From: Mycetocola manganoxydans
GTDB lineage: Bacteria > Actinomycetota > Actinomycetes > Actinomycetales > Microbacteriaceae
Assembly (NCBI RefSeq): GCF_003667545.1
Contig: NZ_RCUV01000013.1
Coordinates: forward strand, 46,339 to 110,338
Length of the DNA: 64,000 bases
Reading direction: 5' to 3'
The notes under the pieces are model-generated. The model saw only the letters and a list, made by a program, of their open reading frames with translations, did no database searches and was not told the origin of the DNA. Shown in pieces: positions 58,094 through 64,000 of this stretch; position 1 is the first letter of the stretch; each line of letters begins with the position of its first letter. Made by a program: the position numbers and the translations under genes.

Positions 58094-58857
58094 AGGACCT
58101 TCGACAGGAACGACTGGGTGCGCTGGTGCTTCGGGTTGTTCAGCACATCGCGGGGATCACCGGACTCCACGATCACGCCGCCATCCATGAAGAACAGCGA
58201 ATCGCCCACCTCGCGGGCGAAGCCGATCTCGTGGGTGACAACGATCATCGTCATGCCGGACTCAGCCAGGCCCTTCATGACATCGAGCACCTCGCCGACC
58301 AGTTCGGGGTCAAGAGCGCTCGTCGGCTCGTCGAACAGCATCAGCTTCGGGCTCATTGCGAGTGCTCGGGCGATGGCGATGCGCTGCTGCTGCCCACCGG
58401 ACAGGTGAGCGGGATACACCTTGGCTTTGTGGGCCAGGCCCACGCGTTCGAGCAGTTCGTACGCTGTTGCGACCGCATCAGCCTTCTTGATTCCCTTGAC
58501 CCGGGTCGGCGCCTCGATGATGTTCTCGAGCACCGTCATGTGCGGGAACAGGTTGAATGACTGGAAGACCATCCCGATGTCGGCGCGCTGCTTCGATACC
58601 TCTGATGGCGACATCTCGTACAGTTTGTCGCCGCGCTGCCGGTAGCCGATCAGGTCGCCGTCGACGGAGAGACGGCCGCCGTTGATGGCTTCGAGGTGGT
58701 TGATGCACCGGAGGAACGTCGACTTGCCGGATCCACTGGGCCCGATGAGGCAAGCCACCTCGCCACGCTTGACCGTGACGGAGATGTCCTTGAGGACCTC
58801 GTGGGTGCCGTAGCTTTTGACGATGTGGTCCGCGTGGACCATCGGAACGTCTGTCAT
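58090..58857 (-). CDS. Polar amino-acid ABC transporter ATP-binding protein
   Basis: A 255-residue GlnQ-type ATPase. It has Walker [10 protein letters not shown], signature [17 protein letters not shown], Walker [20 protein letters not shown] and the switch His [12 protein letters not shown]. The ATG overlaps the permease stop (ATGA). It is the last gene of a three-gene import operon. Confidence 0.95.
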   Translation of the reverse strand: MTDVPMVHADHIVKSYGTHEVLKDISVTVKRGEVACLIGPSGSGKSTFLRCINHLEAINGGRLSVDGDLIGYRQRGDKLYEMSPSEVSKQRADIGMVFQSFNLFPHMTVLENIIEAPTRVKGIKKADAVATAYELLERVGLAHKAKVYPAHLSGGQQQRIAIARALAMSPKLMLFDEPTSALDPELVGEVLDVMKGLAESGMTMIVVTHEIGFAREVGDSLFFMDGGVIVESGDPRDVLNNPKHQRTQSFLSKVL

Positions 58858-59810
58858 TGGTGCTCCCTCTTCGGCGGCGGAACGGTGTTCGAGTCGCCCG
58901 TCTCTGGTGTGCCGGCCACCGTGGCGACGGATCCGGTTTCGACGGGGTCGGTCTCCGGTGCCCGCTGAGGCGCCACGCCGCGCCCGTAGTACTTCTCGAG
59001 GTAGTGCTGCCCGACCATGAGGATGCTCGTGACCAGCAGGTACCAGATGCTTGCGACGATGAGCAGCGGAACCGTTGCGTAGATCTGCGCAGATATCGCC
59101 CTCGTTCGCGCGTACAACTCGAGCGAGAAGCCGAGCGCCGTGACGAGCGACGTCGTCTTCAGCATCGAGATGACCTCGTTGCCGGTCGGCGGGATGATCA
59201 CCCGCATCGACTGCGGAACCACGATCCGAAGCATGGTCTGACGCCAGCTCATGCCGAGAGCGCGCGCTGCTTCATCCTGTCCACGCGGGACGCTGAGGAT
59301 GCCGCCACGCACGATCTCCGCCATGTACGCAGCCTCGTTGAACGCGAGACCGAGGACCGCGAGCCAGAACAAATCGATGGCTTCAAACGGAGAGACCGTG
59401 AAGAACTCGATGTCGGTGAACGGCACTCCCACGCTCACGGAGCGATAGATGGTGCCGAGCAGACCCCAGAAAACCAGTTGGACGTACACCGGGGTGCCGC
59501 GGAACAGCCAGAGGTAGGCCCACGACACAGCCTTGAGGACCGGGTTGTCGCTGAGCCGCATCACGGCCAGGAGCAACCCCATGACAATCGCCAGGACCAT
59601 CGCGAAGATGGTCAGGGCGAGAGTGATGAGAGCCGCCTGGCTGATCCGGCGGTCGAGCAGGTACTGTCCGACGAGCGGCCACTGGTAGGCCTCCCGGGTG
59701 GCGGCATCCCAGACGAACAGAACGACGAGCAGCAGGATGACGACAGCGAGAGCCGTGCGGATCGGGTGCCGAAGCTTGACCGCCTTGATCGGTTCGGTTG
59801 CGGGGTCCAC
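58854..59810 (-). CDS. Amino-acid ABC transporter permease
   Basis: A 318-residue HisM/GlnP-type permease with about six membrane helices. The EAA-like loop is [36 protein letters not shown]. The first 60 residues are an extra helix and linker, and the C-terminal tail is Pro/Thr-rich. Only one permease gene is present, so it probably forms a homodimer. The GTG at 59810 lies 5 nt after the binding-protein stop. Confidence 0.92.
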   Translation of the reverse strand: MDPATEPIKAVKLRHPIRTALAVVILLLVVLFVWDAATREAYQWPLVGQYLLDRRISQAALITLALTIFAMVLAIVMGLLLAVMRLSDNPVLKAVSWAYLWLFRGTPVYVQLVFWGLLGTIYRSVSVGVPFTDIEFFTVSPFEAIDLFWLAVLGLAFNEAAYMAEIVRGGILSVPRGQDEAARALGMSWRQTMLRIVVPQSMRVIIPPTGNEVISMLKTTSLVTALGFSLELYARTRAISAQIYATVPLLIVASIWYLLVTSILMVGQHYLEKYYGRGVAPQRAPETDPVETGSVATVAGTPETGDSNTVPPPKREHQ

Positions 59811-59815
59811 TATCG

Positions 59816-60697
59816 TCAGCCGGCGTTGACCGTTGCCTCGGTCACGGCTCCGGCCTCGACGCCCCACTCGGAGAGGATGTCGAGGTAGGTGCCGTCATCC
59901 ATGAGTGCCTGCATCGCTGCCTGAATGGCCTCCACCAGGTCGCCGTCCTTCTCGATGACGACGCCGTACGGTGCAGCATCGAAGACGTCGCCGCTGAGGA
60001 CGAGCTTCTCCTCCGACTGGGCGACGCCGTACTGAATGATCGGCGAGTCACCGAGCAGGTAGTCGGCGCGACCGAGGACTGCGTTGTTCGTCGCTTCGTC
60101 CTGTCCGTCCGACTTGAGCATGTCGACGGCCGCCTTGCCCTCGGCGACGCAGGCGTCGCTCTCAGCCTGGAGGAACTGCTCCGAGGTCGTGGACGCCTGG
60201 ATGGCGATGGTCACGCCGCAGTATTCGGTGAGGTCCGGAGCATCCGCGCCCTTGGCGAACTGGAGTCCCGCGTTGTAGTAGTCGACGAAGTCGACCTGTG
60301 CCTGGCGTTCGGCGTTGTCGGTGAAGCTCGACCAGCCGAGGTCGAGTGTTCCACCGGCGACCTTCGGGAGGATGGCGTCGAAGAGCGACTTTTCCCATTC
60401 CACCTCGAGGCCGAGCTTGGCTGCGACAGCCTCGGCGAGTTCTGCGTCCCAGCCGGTGACCGATCCGTCGTCTGCTTCGAACTCGTTGGGGGCGTAGCTG
60501 GCGTCGACGCCGATCTTCAGCACACCTGCCTCGGCGATGTCATCGGGAACGAGGTTGGCGAGCTCTTCATCAGCGCTGACGGAGCCGCCGGCACTCGAGC
60601 CACCGGTGGGGGCTTCCTCATTGTTCACGCAGCCGGTCAGCACGAAGGCCGCTGCTGCCGCGAGTGCGAAGGGTGCGAGGAGGGATTTTCTGCGCAT
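59816..60697 (-). CDS. Amino-acid ABC transporter substrate-binding lipoprotein
   Basis: A 293-residue SBP family 3 protein. The signal peptide ends in the lipobox VLTGC. The binding domain follows with LKIGVDASYAPNEFEADDGSVTGWDAEL, GTLDLGWSSFTDNAERQAQVDFVDYYNAG and CGVTIAIQASTTSE. The motif order is that of polar amino-acid binding proteins; the ligand is not clear. It is the first gene of the operon. Confidence 0.94.
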   Translation of the reverse strand: MRRKSLLAPFALAAAAAFVLTGCVNNEEAPTGGSSAGGSVSADEELANLVPDDIAEAGVLKIGVDASYAPNEFEADDGSVTGWDAELAEAVAAKLGLEVEWEKSLFDAILPKVAGGTLDLGWSSFTDNAERQAQVDFVDYYNAGLQFAKGADAPDLTEYCGVTIAIQASTTSEQFLQAESDACVAEGKAAVDMLKSDGQDEATNNAVLGRADYLLGDSPIIQYGVAQSEEKLVLSGDVFDAAPYGVVIEKDGDLVEAIQAAMQALMDDGTYLDILSEWGVEAGAVTEATVNAG

Positions 60698-60725
60698 GGT
60701 TCTGTTCCTTAAAGGTCGCTACGTC

Positions 60726-60738
60726 TACCGTGACGGTA
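60726..60738. promoter_or_regulatory. Inverted repeat TACCGTgACGGTA between the transporter and the regulator gene
   Basis: Two 6-bp arms with a 1-nt centre, in the divergent gap. The CTACCGT half-site is repeated in a larger palindrome just after the regulator gene (62713-62732). This makes it a candidate operator for that regulator. Confidence 0.5.
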
Positions 60739-60879
60739 CACCGAGACTAACTCAACTGGCGGCAGGCGCTTCGCGCGCGAAACCAAGTTGTAACCGGCCG
60801 CGCCCCTAGCGCAATCATCTCCCACAGGCCATGATGGGCTCGTCGAGGGTGTGCGGGCAATCAGTGAGGATCAATGCGC

Positions 60880-62691
60880 ATGACGTCAGCGGACCGGCCG
60901 TCCTCTTCGGGCCCCGCAGATCTCCGCCTGCACGCCCTCACCGCTTCTGCTGCCGACCTCGCTGGACAATTCGCTCTCGCCCCGTTGCTTGCCCGTATTC
61001 TTCGCCACGCGATCGACCTGCTCGGGTGCGAGAGCGGATCGATCTGCACGGTTGATGAGGTCGCAGGCACGTACCGCAAAGAGGTGGACGTCGGTGTCGG
61101 CTGCCTGTCTGGCCAGACGTTCCCTCTCGATGAGGGGGTCACGGGCGAGGTCGTTCGAGCGCGCCGTTCGGTGATCTTCGATGAGTACTCCGACGTGCGC
61201 GGCGGGCACATCAGCAGGGAGGACCGGGCATCGCTGCACGGGGTCATCGGAGTTCCCATCCGGTGGGACGGCGCGATCATCGGGGCCTGCGTCGTGTTCA
61301 GCAAGGAACCCGGCCGTCGCTTCACCGGTGAGGACACCGCACTCGTGGAGTTGTTCGCAACACACGCCGCGGTCGCCATCGCCAACGCCAAGATGCATGC
61401 GCTGGCGGCGCAGAGGGAGCGGGATGCCGCAATCATGGCGGAACGCGAACGTGTCGTGCGTGACGTGCACGACACAGTGGGCCGTGGGTTGGCGACCGTG
61501 CTGCTCGCGCTGGATTCTGCGGATCGCGACCTGGCTGGGGGCGGCGACCCGCGCCACGCGATCGCCGCCGCGCGGACCGCCACCCGGTCCGCCTTGCATG
61601 AAACCCAGCGGACCGTCCTCGGCCTCGGCCCAGCCCTCCTCGACGGCCGTCCGCTCAACGAAGCGATCGCGCTCGAACTGGCGTGGGTTCAGTCCACGGC
61701 GGCGATCGAGACCCGCCTCGTCGTCGCGGGAGAGCCGGAGGCGCTGCCAGCTGACACGGCCAGGCAGCTCTTCCGGATCGTGCAGGAATCCCTGACGAAC
61801 GTGATCGAGCACGCTCGGGCACGGCATGTGCGCGTCGGGCTCGTGTACGGCGACCGAAGTGTGACAGCGCTCGTCGAGGACGACGGGCGCGGATTCGATC
61901 TGGCCACGATCACCGGCAGATCGTCTGATCACTCACGCGGGCTCGGTTTGCGCACCCTTACCGCGCGTGCCCGGCTCCTCGGCGGGTCGCTCGATGTTGA
62001 CTCGACCCCGCACTGGGGAACCCGTGTGCGGGCAGAGATTCCCTACGTCAGCTCTGAACCGGTGGACACCTCCCAGTTCCGCTGGCGACTGTTGCTCGTC
62101 CACGAGAATCCGATCGTCCGCGCCGGTCTCGTCCGGCTCCTGGGCCAGGTCGAACCGGACATCCACATCGTCGGAGAGATCTCCGATGCGATGCAGGCAG
62201 TCGAGGCATACTCCCTGCTCCGCCCCAACGTCGTCCTGGCGAACCTCGATCTCTCCCGGATCGACGGGGTTCAGCTCACCGCCTACCTCCGCGCTGCCGA
62301 TCCGGCCGCCGCTGTCGTCCTTCTCATCGACTCCGTCACCGACGACCGCATCCGGGAAGCAGCCCAGGTGGGTGCTATCGGCCTCGTCGAAGCCGGGGCA
62401 GACCCGGCGGTGCTCGCCCGGTCGATTCTCGCGGCGGCTCGCGGTGATTCTCTTCTCTCAGCCGAGTTTTTGAGCCGGTTCACTGCGTCACTGACGGCGA
62501 GGGACACTCACCCGCTCACCGCACGCGAGCGGGAGGTGCGTGCGCTCGTGGAGCAGGGGCTTCCCGACAAACGGATAGCGGCCGAGTTGCGCATCTCGGT
62601 CAAGACCGTCGAGAAACATGTGGGCGCTGTCCTCCGGAAGACAGGTGCTGCAAACCGGACGGTACTCGCCGGCCAGTCTGTTCCGCACTGA
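60880..62691 (+). CDS. Hybrid regulator: GAF, histidine kinase, degenerate receiver, LuxR-type HTH
   Basis: One chain of 603 residues. GAF domain (about 25-165), then a HisKA_3 dimerisation region with the phospho-His at about 197 (RVVRDVHDTVGRGL) and a HATPase (QESLTNVIEHARA, DDGRGFD, GLGLRTLTARARLLGG). A receiver-like domain starts at about 402 (WRLLLVHENPIVRAGL), and a NarL/LuxR HTH starts at about 546 (LTAREREVRALVEQGLPDKRIAAELRISVKTVEKHV). In the receiver the acidic pair is His-Glu, the phospho-Asp is Asn (LANLDLSRIDG, about 455) and the conserved Lys seems to be Ala, so it cannot be phosphorylated in the usual way. The ATG at 60880 is chosen since GAGGA lies 9 nt upstream; an ATG at 60874 is too close. 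Confidence 0.92.
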   Translation: MTSADRPSSSGPADLRLHALTASAADLAGQFALAPLLARILRHAIDLLGCESGSICTVDEVAGTYRKEVDVGVGCLSGQTFPLDEGVTGEVVRARRSVIFDEYSDVRGGHISREDRASLHGVIGVPIRWDGAIIGACVVFSKEPGRRFTGEDTALVELFATHAAVAIANAKMHALAAQRERDAAIMAERERVVRDVHDTVGRGLATVLLALDSADRDLAGGGDPRHAIAAARTATRSALHETQRTVLGLGPALLDGRPLNEAIALELAWVQSTAAIETRLVVAGEPEALPADTARQLFRIVQESLTNVIEHARARHVRVGLVYGDRSVTALVEDDGRGFDLATITGRSSDHSRGLGLRTLTARARLLGGSLDVDSTPHWGTRVRAEIPYVSSEPVDTSQFRWRLLLVHENPIVRAGLVRLLGQVEPDIHIVGEISDAMQAVEAYSLLRPNVVLANLDLSRIDGVQLTAYLRAADPAAAVVLLIDSVTDDRIREAAQVGAIGLVEAGADPAVLARSILAAARGDSLLSAEFLSRFTASLTARDTHPLTAREREVRALVEQGLPDKRIAAELRISVKTVEKHVGAVLRKTGAANRTVLAGQSVPH

Positions 62692-62712
62692 CGCTCAGGG
62701 TTCTGGGGGAAA

Positions 62713-62732
62713 CCCCTACCGTCCGGTAGGGG
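62713..62732. promoter_or_regulatory. Palindrome CCCCTACCG-tc-CGGTAGGGG before the aldolase
   Basis: Nine pairs around a 2-nt centre, where a -35 would be expected for the aldolase. It shares the TACCG/CGGTA half-sites with the repeat at 60726-60738. Position and symmetry fit an activator or repressor site for a LuxR-type dimer. Confidence 0.55.
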
Positions 62733-62760
62733 AAGCCCGTATGTCGCCGTCCTACATCGC

Positions 62761-62772
62761 GAGCATATGCTC
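62761..62772. promoter_or_regulatory. Palindrome GAGCATATGCTC before the aldolase
   Basis: A perfect 12-bp palindrome 27 nt before the aldolase start. The same 12 bases form the core of the palindrome before the desaturase at 35.5 kb. It would overlap the transcription start region. Confidence 0.55.
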
Positions 62773-62799
62773 ACGGAACGGGCGACAAGGAGGTTCCCC

Positions 62800-63660
62800 A
62801 TGCCAGTGGTTTCTCTCAAGGAGATCGTCGATCGGGCGTTCGCGGAAAAATACGGCGTGCCGGCGATCAACATCGTGAACGACCTCACTCTCGAAGCGGT
62901 CCTCGCCGGCGCGGTCGAAGCCAACTCGCCGCTCATCGTTCAGACATCGGTGAAAACCGTCAAGGCGATCGGTGTGGATGTGCTGTTCACCATGTGGGAG
63001 TCCATGACGCGCGGGATCGAGGTGCCCGTGACCTTGCACCTCGACCATTGCCCGGACCGCCAGGTGATCAGCGAGTGCCTCGCTCGCGGATGGAACTCCG
63101 TGTTGTTCGATGCGTCCACCATGCCCGTCGAAGAGAATCAACGGCAGACCGTCGAGGTCGTCGCCGAGGCTCGAAGCTACGGGGCGCACGTCGAGGGAGA
63201 GATCGAAGCGATCCAGGGCGTCGAGGACGGCATCGGAGTCGAGACCGCCACGCGCAGGGAGAGCATCGAGACGGCGGTCGACTTCATCCGAACCACCGGT
63301 GTCGACGTGTTCGCCCCGTCGATCGGGAACGCCCACGGCGTCTACTCCTCGACGCCGGACCTTGACTTCCAGCGGGTGACCGATCTGGTCGAGGCGACCT
63401 CGACGCCGATCGCCCTGCACGGCGGAAGCGGGATGACCGACGACCAGTTCGCTGACCTCATCTCGCGCGGTTGTGCCAAGGTCAACATCTCCACGGCACT
63501 CAAGATCGAGTTCATGAAATCGAGCCTCGAGTTCCTGAAGGGCGCAGAGGAAAAGGACAAGTGGGATCCGCCCTCCCTGTTCGCCGACGTCCGGCAGCAC
63601 ATCGTCGACCTCACGACCGGACTCACGCACACCTTCGGCAGTAGCGGGAAGGCGTGGTGA
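62800..63660 (+). CDS. Class II fructose-bisphosphate aldolase family protein
   Basis: A 286-residue zinc aldolase of the FBA/tagatose-bisphosphate/KbaY type. The active-site motif is VTLHLDHCPD (Cys where Gly is usual). HVEGEIEAIQGVEDG, APSIGNAHGVY, ALHGGSGMTDDQF and CAKVNISTALKIEF follow in order. The family cleaves ketose (bis)phosphates, and the exact sugar is not clear. The ATG at 62800 has AAGGAGGT 5 nt upstream; the ATG inside the palindrome at 62767 is rejected. The HAD phosphatase follows with an overlapping start, so the two share a pathway. Confidence 0.9.
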   Translation: MPVVSLKEIVDRAFAEKYGVPAINIVNDLTLEAVLAGAVEANSPLIVQTSVKTVKAIGVDVLFTMWESMTRGIEVPVTLHLDHCPDRQVISECLARGWNSVLFDASTMPVEENQRQTVEVVAEARSYGAHVEGEIEAIQGVEDGIGVETATRRESIETAVDFIRTTGVDVFAPSIGNAHGVYSSTPDLDFQRVTDLVEATSTPIALHGGSGMTDDQFADLISRGCAKVNISTALKIEFMKSSLEFLKGAEEKDKWDPPSLFADVRQHIVDLTTGLTHTFGSSGKAW

Positions 63661-64000
63661 GGATGCCGTTCCTCATCTTCGACTGTGACGGCGTCCTCGC
63701 CGACACCGAACGCAACGGGCACCTTCCCTCTTTCAACCGGACGTTCGCGGAATTCGGCGTTCCGGTCGAGTGGAACGACGAACAGTACGCCGACAAGGTC
63801 CGCATCGGAGGCGGCAAGGAGCGGATGAAGAGCCTCTTTACACCTGAGTTCGTCCGGGCGAACGATCTGCCGGCCCACGAGGACGGCCAGCGTGACGTGC
63901 TCGCACGGTGGCACAGACGCAAGACCGAGATCTACACCGAACTCGTGGCATCCGGGGCTCTTCCGGCCCGACCGGGGATCGCCCGCATTGTCGGGGAAGC
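63657..64000 (+). CDS. HAD-family phosphatase, cut by the window end
   Basis: The first 114 codons of a beta-phosphoglucomutase/CbbY-type HAD protein. Motif I is LIFDCDGVLADTE, with both catalytic aspartates, and a helical cap (SFNRTFAEFGVPVEWNDEQYADKVRIGGGKERM) follows. Either GTG at 63657 (GTGA overlap with the aldolase stop) or ATG at 63663 can be the start. It likely acts on a sugar phosphate next to the aldolase. Confidence 0.88.
   Translation, partial: MRMPFLIFDCDGVLADTERNGHLPSFNRTFAEFGVPVEWNDEQYADKVRIGGGKERMKSLFTPEFVRANDLPAHEDGQRDVLARWHRRKTEIYTELVASGALPARPGIARIVGE

Noticed and set aside
62767..62799. Upstream start for the aldolase inside the palindrome
   Set aside because: That ATG has no ribosome site and would add 11 residues; AAGGAGGT lies just before the ATG at 62800.

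Overview
The window is GC-rich, densely packed actinobacterial chromosome with many GTG starts and 1-4 nt stop/start overlaps. Conserved gene orders (eno-ftsB-DUF501, pth-mfd-mazG, glmU-prs beside tRNA-Gln, metG-tatD-ksgA-ispE-ABC-F, rsmI divergent from a protein O-mannosyltransferase) point to Actinomycetia, most likely a Microbacteriaceae-like organism. The family placement is inferred from gene order and composition, not from a marker phylogeny. No phage, insertion sequence, CRISPR array or rRNA was seen.

Layout. 1-4.2 kb: secreted subtilase, DUF501 protein, FtsB-like divisome protein and enolase, all on the minus strand. 4.2-6.4 kb: a membrane protein built of heptad (LxxG) repeats, closed by a strong terminator. 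6.4-16.7 kb, minus strand: rplY, pth, mfd, an SDR, an aldehyde dehydrogenase, mazG and hisS, with tight coupling from the SDR to mazG. 16.1-19.8 kb: gluconokinase and mannonate-dehydratase-like genes, divergent from 6-phosphogluconate dehydrogenase. 19.8-23.8 kb: a CPBP-like membrane protein, a small orphan ORF, then prs, glmU and tRNA-Gln(UUG). 23.9-29.1 kb: MarR regulator, BCCT transporter and the methionine importer metQ-metN-metI. 29.4-34.3 kb: a sugar ABC transporter without an ATPase plus a GH51 arabinofuranosidase, preceded by a LacI-type operator. 34.3-36.1 kb: a fatty-acid desaturase divergent from a CspA cold-shock gene with a structured leader. 36-42.8 kb: ABC-F protein, ispE, a DUF4287-like protein, ksgA, tatD and metG. 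42.9-49.9 kb: rsmI, protein O-mannosyltransferase, YeiH-type transporter, metY, a CoA-binding protein and L-serine dehydratase. 49.9-58.1 kb: YyaL-type thioredoxin-domain protein, FMN reductase, DUF1684 protein, aldo/keto reductase and the HrpA helicase. 58.1-60.7 kb: a polar amino-acid ABC importer. 60.9-64 kb: an unusual one-polypeptide regulator (GAF, histidine kinase, degenerate receiver, LuxR-type HTH) followed by a class II aldolase and a HAD phosphatase cut by the window end.

Most of the window is housekeeping. The two places that look least ordinary are the regulator at 60.9 kb and the heptad-repeat protein at 4.2 kb. The regulator has lost the phospho-acceptor Asp of its receiver, and it is bracketed by two inverted repeats with the same CTACCGT half-site. 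A perfect palindrome, GAGCATATGCTC, occurs both in front of the aldolase and in front of the desaturase, which suggests one regulator reaches both loci.
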